Origin: Paraeggerthella hongkongensis
Lineage (GTDB): Bacteria > Actinomycetota > Coriobacteriia > Coriobacteriales > Eggerthellaceae
Reading direction: 5' to 3'
NCBI RefSeq assembly: GCF_003726035.1
Contig: NZ_QICD01000005.1
Coordinates: 1-64,000 of the forward strand
DNA: 64,000 nt
The notes beneath the pieces were generated by a model. It worked only from the letters and a program-made list of their open reading frames with translations. It ran no database searches and was not told the origin of the DNA. The translations under genes and the position numbers were made by a program. This document shows, one piece after another, positions 53,501-61,033 of the stretch; positions within the stretch are counted from its first letter, which is position 1; the number at the start of each line of letters is the position of its first letter.

Positions 53501-53921
53501 CATCACGCTCGCCCAGTGGCAGCAGATGTGGAAGAACCTGCCGCAGGCGCGCGGTGCTCGGAACTTCGAGAAGGTCCAGAGCGTTTACGACGAGCTGCGT
53601 GCTCTTGGGTTCGACGACGGCACTCGATTGATTCGCGGGGACTACCAGTACGGGGAATTCGGAGAATGGCATAGTGCGGAAACCACCTGGTACTGGTCGC
53701 AGTACAAACCTTATCTGGTTGCCGTAAGCGACGCTGCCTATAACAAGGTTTACGACCAAGCCGGCGCGGAGCATAATCGTACGACCACGCTCGATGCCTT
53801 CAACCTGATGACGGGCAGGGTGGAGACCCATCAGGCAAGCTGGCATCATGAGGTGTACCTGGTGTTCCCGGTTTGGTGGGGCTACCGTCATCATCTGTAC
53901 CCCATCGTCGCCGTTCCGTAA
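50580..53921 (+). CDS. Large exported protein with sorting-like signal and second signal peptide
   Basis: 1113 residues, family not recognised. An export signal ends PSPAYA-EN (about 28-57). Residues 60-145 look like an Ig-type beta domain. Then STGD (152-155), a hydrophobic helix and KGGRRSRARGG resemble a C-terminal wall-sorting signal. At 192-215 follows what reads like a second signal peptide (SILIVVALAAGLAPQVPGIAHA). The remaining 900 residues include beta-rich parts, a Pro/Ala linker (ADPAAPIDPAAAPDLAAPVDPA), a helical region (IYDELQLMKGQLTRLETSVDTL) and an aromatic-rich C-terminal domain. That domain is shared with the partial gene at 62981. Confidence 0.8.
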   Translation: MRYASAPFLNVAHDPLSSGEVKRLAKRRSFAALAAFFAAWCLTLALALLPSPAYAENVGADQDSGASPRIEGSFDAQSYASGERARVTFKAENSTHATWSDVRLEASLPGNVRLADASASLAASKQSVAPGESIDLSFDVVFRSMTGTRLVSTGDNAAASLALAACVAAFAVLACATFSCKGGRRSRARGGMSILIVVALAAGLAPQVPGIAHADEASSLQVSGSAVCASPQTTIPATLTVGSAAVPASAKIATVQVADGEAVPAGARFAQVDVVSDAPFAEALSVSALSLSGAFEGSSVSAVTLTGPNSATVRIDGDPGSPGTDGVISFSREAFADASSVSAAYVSVESPRVTLDVASASYKREVFGIPLFVENGKLDSGAAKDMIRFDDDRIRVEGFSADAADAHKGLLEISVQAGSPEEQFEVLTAALDAFEPAAFRMDPRLLVGEPDLARAYAPADDRLVGAADAVDAVPYGTVDVTGVAIGDVGPAEVAATVQLGAVGGSLALSDASQILLPEGLGLSVESKLGSDWFSLKMSIDAETAQGWLNGYRELLSPQVEGQPAEADPAAPIDPAAAPDLAAPVDPAVEAEARQLFMDDVESVLASLQFELAEGVVLNKLGIAQGPHTVSCVPVAAEGEVGSAAGDAKTAFETLEAIANAIGSFCQQDKASIGNGIASLLGMIANLIDGNPGPSLQDIYDELQLMKGQLTRLETSVDTLAVKLNAVDKRAGYLSKWHVVKGHLDSLKSYEDLYSRLMDKLEKSDAGATYDDLSAANKKTLKSFANAVDKKDRLMSTTVVAETLALGSMLEGLGSDAVGEYNSWIETYYNWDPETFVSKSEYMESLFTAYVYGYGVSMAYLNTMDAIDDDDFFGPGEGSIYQDSIKQLKSQADTVVKKLYGTVAYDTFNKKTYLREKSAYRLATEPRSDGRIRCLLNDTAYGTDLLMKTIYQGAPSNFSDSVEKDDIHLYKHSGSITLAQWQQMWKNLPQARGARNFEKVQSVYDELRALGFDDGTRLIRGDYQYGEFGEWHSAETTWYWSQYKPYLVAVSDAAYNKVYDQAGAEHNRTTTLDAFNLMTGRVETHQASWHHEVYLVFPVWWGYRHHLYPIVAVP

Positions 53922-54066
53922 GCGCAGCGGCAACGCGGTTCGCTTTCGGCGCTCGATCGGCCGTGTCGGTCGAGCGTCGACTGTTGCCGCCCCGTCATGC
54001 ATCCGCCATGTTGCGGCGATGTTCGCGCGCTATGATGAGCGAAACCCTCGACTGAAGGAGTTCGCC

Positions 54067-54765
54067 ATGGTCAACGTCGTCAAGAGCGCGAGCATGGGCT
54101 CGGGCGAGCACGGATGGTTGCACAGCAGGTTCCATTTCTCGTTTGCCGAGTACTACAATCCCGACAACATGCGGTTCGGGGCGCTGCGCGTGCTCAACGA
54201 CGACGTGTTCGACGCATACGGCGGCTTCGACACCCATCCTCACGACAACATGGAGATACTGAGCTACGTGGTGCAAGGCGAGCTCACGCACCGCGACAGT
54301 TTGGGCAACGGGAACCGTTTGGGTCGTGGCGACGTGCAGTACATGAGCGCCGGCACGGGAATCCTGCACAGCGAGTTCAACAAGACCGAGCATTCGTTGC
54401 GGTTCCTGCAGATATGGATTACGCCCGATGAGCAGAACCTCGATCCCGATTACGGGGATCGTCGCTTCGCCTGGGAGGATCGCGTGGGCACGTGGCTCCT
54501 TGTGGCGTCGGGGTCGCAGGACGGCCCCATTCGAGTGCATCAGGACGTGCGCATCTCGGTTTCCGCGATAGGCGAGGGCGAGGAGCTGCGCTACGACCTC
54601 GAGCCCGGTCGCCAGGCGTACCTCGTGCAGATCGAAGGCGAGGGCACGGTGAACGGATTCGCGCTTGAAGAGGGCGATGCCGCCGAGATCACCGCGGAGC
54701 GCGAGGTGGTCGTGCGGGCCGTCGAGCCGGCGCATTACATTCTGCTCGATCTTGCAGCCGAGTAA
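54067..54765 (+). CDS. Pirin family protein (quercetinase-like bicupin)
   Basis: 232 residues. The N-terminal cupin has HSRFHFSFAEYYNPDNMRFGALRVLNDD, FDTHPHDNMEILSYVVQGELTHRDS (metal-binding His/Glu) and MSAGTGILHSEFN, as in YhhW-type pirins with quercetin 2,3-dioxygenase activity in vitro. The C-terminal cupin is degenerate. ATG 54067 has GAAGGAG upstream. It is monocistronic with a strong terminator. Its physiological role is unclear. Confidence 0.9.
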   Translation: MVNVVKSASMGSGEHGWLHSRFHFSFAEYYNPDNMRFGALRVLNDDVFDAYGGFDTHPHDNMEILSYVVQGELTHRDSLGNGNRLGRGDVQYMSAGTGILHSEFNKTEHSLRFLQIWITPDEQNLDPDYGDRRFAWEDRVGTWLLVASGSQDGPIRVHQDVRISVSAIGEGEELRYDLEPGRQAYLVQIEGEGTVNGFALEEGDAAEITAEREVVVRAVEPAHYILLDLAAE

Positions 54766-54784
54766 AGCCGTCTGCTTGCTGTAC

Positions 54785-54820
54785 GGAGGAGGCCCGCAGC
54801 GGTTGCCTCGGGCCTCCTCC
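54785..54820 (+). terminator. Intrinsic terminator after the pirin gene
   Basis: GGAGGAGGCCCG (54785-54796) pairs with CGGGCCTCCTCC (54809-54820) across a 12-nt loop. It lies between convergent genes and may also serve the DUF4097 gene. Confidence 0.75.
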
Positions 54821-54838
54821 ATGTTGCGCGCAGGGGTT

Positions 54839-55861
54839 TTAGAAGGTCGGAGCCGTAGGCGCTTCGGGCGCTTCGGGGAAGGATGACGGGCTCGGGGCGC
54901 TGCTTTCGCTGCCGCTCGCGCCGCCGCCGGAGAACGTGAGCGTCACGTCGCCGCTCATCGTGCGGGCGCTCACGCGGCGCGAAGCCGTGGCGCTGCCCGC
55001 CGGAGCATGCACGCTGCCGCTCGTCGACGAGGCTTCGATGGCGTACTCGCGATCCGATCCGACGAACGAGGCGCTCACGCTGCCGCTCGAGGCATCGAAC
55101 GTTGCGTCGACGGCAGATACGCCCGTTGCCAGGATGTCGCCGCTGCCTATCTGCGCGTTGAGGGCGAGGGTGTTCACGCCCCGCAGCAGGTGGCTGCCGC
55201 TCGTTGTGTCGAGCTTCACGATCTCGGACGCTTCGATGTCGGAGAGCTCCACGTCGCCGCTCATCGTGGTGGCGTTCAGCTGCGAGCACCGAACGTTCGA
55301 TGCTCGCACGTTGCCGCTGGCCGTGCTCGTCGTGATGTCGTTGGCGGCGAGGCGGGCGAGCCTGACGTCGCCGCTCGCGGTCTTCGCCGTGACGGAATCC
55401 AGGCCGGTCAGGTCGGTCATATCCAGGTTGCCCCCCATAAGGTCGATGTCGAGCGTGCCGGCGTAGCCGCGCGGGATCTTTACGACGGTGGTGTGGTCCT
55501 CGAACGATCCGACCATCATGATGCCGAGGTACGATTCCCGCGTGCCCTCGATGACGACGGTGCCGCCGCTGTCCGCCACGTCGAAGCGCTTCCGCTCGTT
55601 CGTCCAGTACGTCACCTCGATGGCGTCGCCGTCGGTTGCCTCGATGCGCACGTTTTCACCCGCGTCGCGCAGGACGATGGCGGTATGGGGACTTTCCGCT
55701 TCAGGGCGGAACGTCTTCGTGGCGGGAGTCCAGCTGCGTGATTCGGTCGAGAGGTTCTCGGGATTGAACCCGGCCGCCGCGAACGCACCGAAGGAGATGA
55801 CGCAGCCGCTGACGACGAGGGCCGTTGCCACGATAAGCAACGTCTTCTTACCTTTGGACAT
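54839..55861 (-). CDS. DUF4097 family beta-helix protein
   Basis: 340 residues. One N-terminal hydrophobic segment (LLIVATALVVSGCVISFGAFA) anchors or exports it. The rest is made of repeating short strands with SGDV/SGNV/SGSV turns (TASGDVRL, TASGNVRA, MSGDVELS, IGSGDILA, SSGSVSA), the hallmark of DUF4097 beta-helices. The C-terminus is Ser/Pro-rich. It is the third gene of a PadR-DUF1700-DUF4097 operon and overlaps the DUF1700 gene by 14 nt. The operon type is linked to envelope stress in other Gram-positives; direct function is unknown. Confidence 0.87.
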   Translation of the reverse strand: MSKGKKTLLIVATALVVSGCVISFGAFAAAGFNPENLSTESRSWTPATKTFRPEAESPHTAIVLRDAGENVRIEATDGDAIEVTYWTNERKRFDVADSGGTVVIEGTRESYLGIMMVGSFEDHTTVVKIPRGYAGTLDIDLMGGNLDMTDLTGLDSVTAKTASGDVRLARLAANDITTSTASGNVRASNVRCSQLNATTMSGDVELSDIEASEIVKLDTTSGSHLLRGVNTLALNAQIGSGDILATGVSAVDATFDASSGSVSASFVGSDREYAIEASSTSGSVHAPAGSATASRRVSARTMSGDVTLTFSGGGASGSESSAPSPSSFPEAPEAPTAPTF

Positions 55862-56486
55862 GGGTTGCTCCTTCCGGTGCGGTCGGGTTGGCGTCGTTGT
55901 TCTGCAGCTTGATGAACAGGCCCTTTACCCAGCGGGCGAACGTGTGGGTGAGCCTGATGAGGCCCTTGCTGGCAGCGAGGACGCCGAACCAGGAGAACAG
56001 CCCTATGCCGGCGCCGGCAAGCCCGCAGCCGAAGATCCAGGCGCCCGAGATCGGGTATCCGGTGGTCGCGCACCAAGCGAGGCTGAATGCGCCGATGGGC
56101 GCGCACAGCAGCAGTGCGATCACGGCGGCCCATAGCGCCACGACGACGCTCCAAATGGCCAGGTAGATGGAGAGCACTGCGATAGCGAACGCCAACGCCA
56201 GCGTCACCCAGATGGGGGAGAGCACGGCCAGCAGCACGATATTGAGCGTGCGGCTGCCGGTGTTCGCTTTCGCGATGGCCTTCGGGATGGGCGGCGTTTC
56301 GGCGATGATCTGCGCTGCGATCGCATCGACGGGGCCGAGCGCGGCTACGGCTTCGTGCTCGGTCATGCCGTCTTCGATCCTGTCCTCGATGGCCTCCGTG
56401 TAAAAGTTGATCGACTGCTCCACTTCGTATGATGGCAGTTTGCCCAATGCCCGTCGCAGCTCGCGTGCGAATTCTGATTTGTTCAT
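55848..56486 (-). CDS. DUF1700 family membrane protein
   Basis: 212 residues. The N-terminal DUF1700 signature is MNKSEFARELRRALGKLPSYEVEQSINFYTEAIEDRIEDGMTEHEAVAALGPVDAIAAQI. About four transmembrane helices follow. The gene overlaps padR by 4 nt (ATGA) and the DUF4097 gene by 14 nt, so all three are translationally coupled. The N-terminal domain is thought to act in the cytosol with the PadR system; its mechanism is not established. Confidence 0.88.
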   Translation of the reverse strand: MNKSEFARELRRALGKLPSYEVEQSINFYTEAIEDRIEDGMTEHEAVAALGPVDAIAAQIIAETPPIPKAIAKANTGSRTLNIVLLAVLSPIWVTLALAFAIAVLSIYLAIWSVVVALWAAVIALLLCAPIGAFSLAWCATTGYPISGAWIFGCGLAGAGIGLFSWFGVLAASKGLIRLTHTFARWVKGLFIKLQNNDANPTAPEGATHVQR

Positions 56487-56797
56487 CGGTTTGCACCTCG
56501 TTTTACATAGTCGTAGACGTTCATGACGTCATCCCATTCGTCCAGGAAGGTGTTCAAGTAGGCAGCGCCCTCTGGCGTGATTCGATAGTACTTGCGCAAG
56601 CGCCCATTGTGCTCGACTGCGTACACGGTCAGATATCCCGCTGCTTCCAATCGTTTGAGCAGGGGATACAGCGTCGATTCCGTGAGGTGCAGGCTTTCGG
56701 GAACGTCTTTGACTATTTGGTACCCGTAGGAATCTTGCTGGTTGATCGACGCGAGCACGCAGACGTCGAGGAATCCTCGCTTCAGTTGTGCATCCAT
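56483..56797 (-). CDS. PadR-family transcriptional regulator
   Basis: 104 residues, the short PadR type. The winged helix reads KRGFLDVCVLASINQQDSYGYQIVKDV ... LTESTLYPLLKRLEAAGYLTVYAVEHNGRLRKYYRITPEGAAYL, with a short C-terminal dimerisation helix. ATG 56797 has AAGGAGG upstream. A perfect 18-bp-arm palindrome overlaps its ribosome-binding region and is the probable autoregulatory operator. First gene of the operon with DUF1700 and DUF4097. Confidence 0.92.
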   Translation of the reverse strand: MDAQLKRGFLDVCVLASINQQDSYGYQIVKDVPESLHLTESTLYPLLKRLEAAGYLTVYAVEHNGRLRKYYRITPEGAAYLNTFLDEWDDVMNVYDYVKRGANR

Positions 56798-56807
56798 CGT
56801 ATACCTC

Positions 56808-56850
56808 CTTGACGCCTTATACTATATGATACATAGTATAAGGCGTCAAG
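56808..56850. promoter_or_regulatory. 43-bp palindrome upstream of padR (operator)
   Basis: CTTGACGCCTTATACTAT (56808-56825) is repeated inverted without mismatch at 56833-56850 around 7 nt. It abuts the padR ribosome-binding site. The ATAC...GTAT core is typical of PadR operators. Confidence 0.75.
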
Positions 56851-57456
56851 TGGTATGGGGGGCGTGTCGGAGCCGCTTTGTCCGATGTCGGGGAGCGCGC
56901 TCGCCGGTATCGAGTCCCGTCCTTCGCCTTATCGGCGTCTTTTTCGCTGTCAATCGCCGCGGGAGCCGCGTCTTGGCGTGGGCGGGCGGGGCTTCCGCGG
57001 CGATTGGGTCTACGGATTTCATCCTCAAGCGAAGATGGTTCTTGAGAGCCTGGGCGCGAATCAAGCTTGCGATGCACGCTTTTGCCCTCAATGTTGCGCT
57101 CGGCTTGGTCCGCCCCGATCCCGCCCCTGTGCGACCAGGTAAAACGTCCGCGGGGGTGCACGCTTCCAAGGGAGGGCGCGTCCAATGCGCGAACCATGCG
57201 CAACATTGAGGGCAAAACCGTGCAGAAAGCGTGACCATGGGCAGTGTCTGCACCCGCGCCCTTCACGCACGTCCCTTGCGCCCGCGCGTCTCCGCATGCC
57301 CCGCGCGGCCAAGAAATATCCAAGCGCATAGGGCGTATTTCGCCGCAGGGGCTGCGGGTTTGCTATTATGGTTCGGTTATGGTTTCACCTCTTCCACCCC
57401 CGTTGCCGCAAAGCGCGCGATGCGGGTGAAAACGAGAGAAGGAAAGAGCAAGCCCT
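56851..57456. other. 606-bp intergenic region between padR and gatC
   Basis: No supported gene: open frames here lack ribosome-binding sites and family motifs. It carries the 152-bp inverted-repeat element (57073-57224). TATTATGG at 57363-57370 could be the -10 of gatCAB. Confidence 0.5.
57073..57224. repeat. 152-bp element with 27-bp terminal inverted repeats (MITE-like)
   Basis: TGCACGCTTTTGCCCTCAAT... (57073-57099) matches the reverse complement of 57198-57224 at 26 of 27 positions. The interior is GC-rich and codes for nothing visible. It is nearly the same length as the 154-bp element at 13297 but the end sequences differ. Confidence 0.6.
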
Positions 57457-57768
57457 ATGACCCAGCATTTGACCGAACGCGACGTCCGCGACATCGCGGA
57501 GTACGCGCGCATCGGGCTGTCGGCAGACGAGGTGGCGCAAATGACCGTCGATCTCAACGCCATCGTGGACAGCCTGAAGCCCATCACCGAATACGACCTC
57601 GACGGGGTCGAACCCACCTTCCATCCCATCGGCGGCCTGTCCAACGTCATGCGCGAGGATGCCGAAGAGCCCGGCTTTTCCCAGGAGGTTGCGCTCGAGA
57701 ACGCGCCCAAGCAGCAGGACGGCAGCTTTCTCATCCCGTCCATTCTGGGCGAAGGGGGCGATCGCTGA
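57457..57768 (+). CDS. gatC: Asp-tRNA(Asn)/Glu-tRNA(Gln) amidotransferase subunit C
   Basis: 103 residues. The family pattern is visible: LTERDVRDIAEYARIGLSADEVAQMTVDLNAIVDSLKPITEYDLDGVEPTFHP, the segment that wraps GatA and GatB. It stabilises the GatCAB complex, which converts Glu-tRNA(Gln) and/or Asp-tRNA(Asn) to the amidated forms. ATG 57457 starts the operon; its stop overlaps the gatA start (TGATG). Confidence 0.92.
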   Translation: MTQHLTERDVRDIAEYARIGLSADEVAQMTVDLNAIVDSLKPITEYDLDGVEPTFHPIGGLSNVMREDAEEPGFSQEVALENAPKQQDGSFLIPSILGEGGDR

Positions 57769-59393
57769 TGACGCAAGCAAGCAACGCGTTCACCTGCATG
57801 AGCGTGCGCGCCATTCGGGAAGGTCTTGCCGCGAAGGAGTTCTCGGCGCGCGAGATCGCCGAGGCATCGCTCGCTCGCGTGCGCGCGCTCGACGGCGCCA
57901 CGCATGCGTACCTTGAAACCACGCAGCAGCTGGCCTTCGAGCAGGCTTCGAAGGTGGACGCCGCCGTGGCGGCCGGCAATCTGGCTGCGGTCGGCCCCCT
58001 TGCGGGCGTGCCGGTGGCGTTCAAGGACAACATGAACCTGGCGGGCACCCATACCACGTGCTCGTCGCGCATGCTGGCCAACTACGTATCCCCGTACACC
58101 GCCACGTGCGCCGCGCGCACCATCGAGGCCGGCGGCATCCCGCTCGGCAAGCTCAACATGGACGAGTTCGCGTTCGGCTCCTCCACGGAGACCAGCGCGT
58201 TCGGCGCCACCAAGAACCCCTGGGACCTCTCCCGCGTTCCGGGCGGCTCTTCGGGCGGAAGCGCATCGGCCGTGGCTGCGGGCCTGGCCACCATTTCGCT
58301 CGGCAGCGACACGGGCGGTTCCATCCGCCAGCCCGGCAGCTTCTGCGGCATCGTGGCCGTCAAGCCCACGTACGGCGTGGTCTCGCGGTACGGCGTGGTG
58401 GCGTTCGGCAGCTCGCTCGACCAGGTGGGGCCGTTCGCGCGCTCGGTCGAGGACGCGGCGTTCGCGCTGAACGCCATTTCCGGCCGCGATGCGCTCGACT
58501 GCACCAGCCAAGACGTGCGCACGGACTTCACCGCGAATCTGGCGGAGGGCGTGCGCGGCATGAAGATCGGCATCGTGCCGGCGTTCATGAATGCGCAGGG
58601 CTTGACGTCGGAAGTGAAGGCGAAGGTCGAGGAAGCGGCCGAGCATCTGCGCGCACTGGGCGCCGAGCTGGTCGAGGTGGACCTGCCCAACGCGCAGGCC
58701 GCCATGAGCGCGTATTACGTGCTGGGCCCATGCGAGGCGTTCAGCAACCTGGCGCGCTTCGATTCGGTGCGCTACGGCTACTGCGACCCGGGGCACAAAG
58801 ACCTGGGCGGCCAGTACGAGGCCAGTCGCGCGAAGGGCTTCGGCCCGGAGGCGCGCCGCCGCATTATGCTGGGCAGCTACTTGCTGTCCGCGGGCGTGTA
58901 CGAGCAGTACTATTACCCGGCGCAGCAGGTCCGCACGCTCATCACGCAGGACTATGCGCGCGCCTACGAGCAGGTCGATTGCATTCTCTCGCCCGTTGCC
59001 CCGCGCACGGCGTTCACGTTCGGCGAGGTGTCGGACCCCACGGAGATGTACTTATCCGACATGTTCACCATCTCCATCAACATCGCCGGCAACGGCGGCA
59101 TGAGCATGCCGGTGGGACTGGGTACCGAAACGGGGCTGCCCGTGGGCGTGCAGCTCATCGCCCCTCCGTTCAAGGACGAGAACATGCTGCGCGTAGCCGC
59201 CGCGCTCGAAACGGTGTACGGCCCGGCTCCTGTGGCGCCGGCCTTCGCAGGCGAGGCCCCGGCTGTCAAGGCCGCACCTGCGATCATCCCCGACGCTGCC
59301 GACGCGGTTCCGGGCGTCGATCTGCCGGGTTTGCTAACGGGGGAAGGCGCCGCCGGCGACGCCTCCTCGCAGGTGGAAAGGGCAGGTGAATAG
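57768..59393 (+). CDS. gatA: Asp-tRNA(Asn)/Glu-tRNA(Gln) amidotransferase subunit A
   Basis: 541 residues. The amidase signature GGSSGGSASAVAAGLATISLGSDTGGSIRQPGSFCGIVAVKPTYG contains the cis-Ser and nucleophile Ser; the catalytic Lys is in VPVAFKDN. It liberates ammonia from glutamine. Relative to typical GatA of about 485 residues there is an Ala/Pro-rich C-terminal tail of roughly 50 residues (PAVKAAPAIIPDAADAVPG...), probably flexible. ATG 57768 overlaps the gatC stop by one base; gatB begins 2 nt after the stop. Confidence 0.95.
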   Translation: MTQASNAFTCMSVRAIREGLAAKEFSAREIAEASLARVRALDGATHAYLETTQQLAFEQASKVDAAVAAGNLAAVGPLAGVPVAFKDNMNLAGTHTTCSSRMLANYVSPYTATCAARTIEAGGIPLGKLNMDEFAFGSSTETSAFGATKNPWDLSRVPGGSSGGSASAVAAGLATISLGSDTGGSIRQPGSFCGIVAVKPTYGVVSRYGVVAFGSSLDQVGPFARSVEDAAFALNAISGRDALDCTSQDVRTDFTANLAEGVRGMKIGIVPAFMNAQGLTSEVKAKVEEAAEHLRALGAELVEVDLPNAQAAMSAYYVLGPCEAFSNLARFDSVRYGYCDPGHKDLGGQYEASRAKGFGPEARRRIMLGSYLLSAGVYEQYYYPAQQVRTLITQDYARAYEQVDCILSPVAPRTAFTFGEVSDPTEMYLSDMFTISINIAGNGGMSMPVGLGTETGLPVGVQLIAPPFKDENMLRVAAALETVYGPAPVAPAFAGEAPAVKAAPAIIPDAADAVPGVDLPGLLTGEGAAGDASSQVERAGE

Positions 59394-59395
59394 CC

Positions 59396-60970
59396 ATGCG
59401 CAAGCTTGAAGAGGTCCTGCAGGATTGGGAGGCCGTCATCGGCCTTGAGATCCATGCCGAGCTGACTACGCTCGACACCAAGATGTTCTGCGGCTGCAAG
59501 CTGGAATTCGGCGCGGAGCCGAACACCCACACGTGCCCCGTGTGCCTGGGGCTTCCCGGGGCGCTGCCGGTCCCCAACCGCTCCGCCATCGAGTCCATCG
59601 TGCTGGCGGGCTTGGCCACGAACTGCGACATCGAGAAGCACTCGATGTTCTACCGCAAGACGTACATGTACCCCGACATGTCCAAGAACTTCCAGACCAC
59701 GCAGGGCCCCGTTGCCTTCTGCATGCGCGGGCATTTGGATTTGGACGTGGACGGCCCGGCTGCGAAGGAGCGCATCGACCTGGACGGGCTCGAGGTGGGC
59801 GAGAGCCGCGGCAACGTGACGCGCACGGCCGACGGCTACACCGCGCACGTGGGCATCACGCGCATCCACATGGAAGAGGACGCGGGCAAGATGGTGCACG
59901 TAGGCGGCGGCGAGGGCCGCATTGCCGGAGCCACGCATTCGCTGGTGGACTACAACCGTGCCGGCACGCCGCTGACCGAGCTGGTGACCGAGCCCGATCT
60001 GCGCACGCCCGAAGAGGCGCGCCTGTTCATGCAGAAGCTGCGCCAGATCTACCTGGCGCTCGGCATCTCGGACTGCTCGATGGAAGAGGGCAGCATGCGC
60101 TGCGACGGCAACGTGTCGCTGCGCCGTCGGGGTGCGAAGGAGTTCGGCGTGAAGACCGAGCTCAAGAACATGAACAGCTTCAAGAACCTCCACGACGGCT
60201 TGGCCTACGAGATCTGCCGTCAGGCCGAGGTGCTCGAGGAGGGCGGCCAGATCTACCAGGAGACGCGCCACTGGGACCCGTCCCAGAAGCGCACCATCGT
60301 CATGCGCGTGAAGGAGACGGCCGACGACTACCGTCTGTTCCCCGATCCCGACCTGGCTCCCTACGACCTGTCCGACGAGTGGATCGAGTCGGTGCGCGCG
60401 AAGCTTCCCGAGCTGCCCGCTCAGAAGGCGGCCCGCTTCGAGGACGCGTTCGGGCTCACGTCCTACGATGCGCGCCATCTGGTGGACCATCGCGTCACGG
60501 CGAACTTCTTCGAGGAGTGCATGCAGGCGGCGGGCGCCGACGCAGGCAGTCTGGCGAAGCCGGTGGCGAACCTGGTCATCAACGACGTGACGGCGTACCT
60601 GAACGCTCACGAGGGCGTCGATTTGGCATCTTCGCCGCTCACGCCTGCGCGTGCGATCGAGCTGGTGGGCTTGCAGGCCCAGGACGTCATCTCGTCCAAG
60701 CAGGCCAAGGAAGTGTTCGCTGCTGTGCTCGACGAGGACAAGGATCCGTCGGCCATCGTCGACGAGCGCGGCATGAAGCAGGTGTCGGACACGGGTGCCA
60801 TCGAGGCGGTGGTGGACGCGGTTCTGGCCGCGAACCCCGACAAGGTGGAGCAGTATCGCGGCGGCAAGACGGGTTTGATCGGGTTCTTCGTGGGCCAGTG
60901 CATGAAGGAGATGCGCGGCCAGGGCAACCCGAAGGTCATCAACGAGCTGCTTGCAAGCAAGCTGGGCTAA
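59396..60970 (+). CDS. gatB: Asp-tRNA(Asn)/Glu-tRNA(Gln) amidotransferase subunit B
   Basis: 524 residues. It starts near WEAVIGLEIHAELTTLDTKMFC, contains the zinc-site cysteines (CGCK and CPVCLG) and the cradle-domain segment VDYNRAGTPLTELVTEPDLRTPEEA. It ends with the YqeY-like tail domain GLIGFFVGQCMKEMRGQGNPKVINELLASKLG. It phosphorylates the misacylated tRNA and completes amidation with ammonia from GatA. Third gene of gatCAB. Confidence 0.95.
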   Translation: MRKLEEVLQDWEAVIGLEIHAELTTLDTKMFCGCKLEFGAEPNTHTCPVCLGLPGALPVPNRSAIESIVLAGLATNCDIEKHSMFYRKTYMYPDMSKNFQTTQGPVAFCMRGHLDLDVDGPAAKERIDLDGLEVGESRGNVTRTADGYTAHVGITRIHMEEDAGKMVHVGGGEGRIAGATHSLVDYNRAGTPLTELVTEPDLRTPEEARLFMQKLRQIYLALGISDCSMEEGSMRCDGNVSLRRRGAKEFGVKTELKNMNSFKNLHDGLAYEICRQAEVLEEGGQIYQETRHWDPSQKRTIVMRVKETADDYRLFPDPDLAPYDLSDEWIESVRAKLPELPAQKAARFEDAFGLTSYDARHLVDHRVTANFFEECMQAAGADAGSLAKPVANLVINDVTAYLNAHEGVDLASSPLTPARAIELVGLQAQDVISSKQAKEVFAAVLDEDKDPSAIVDERGMKQVSDTGAIEAVVDAVLAANPDKVEQYRGGKTGLIGFFVGQCMKEMRGQGNPKVINELLASKLG

Positions 60971-60974
60971 CGTG

Positions 60975-61011
60975 GCGGACCGTCGCTCTTCGAGGAAGGG
61001 CGACGGTCCGC
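60975..61011 (+). terminator. Hairpin after gatB
   Basis: GCGGACCGTCG and its complement CGACGGTCCGC flank a loop of about 15 nt. It begins 5 nt after the gatB stop. The T run is missing, so it may only be an mRNA-stabilising stem. Confidence 0.55.
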
Positions 61012-61033
61012 AGGGTTTCGAGAAAGGGGATGA

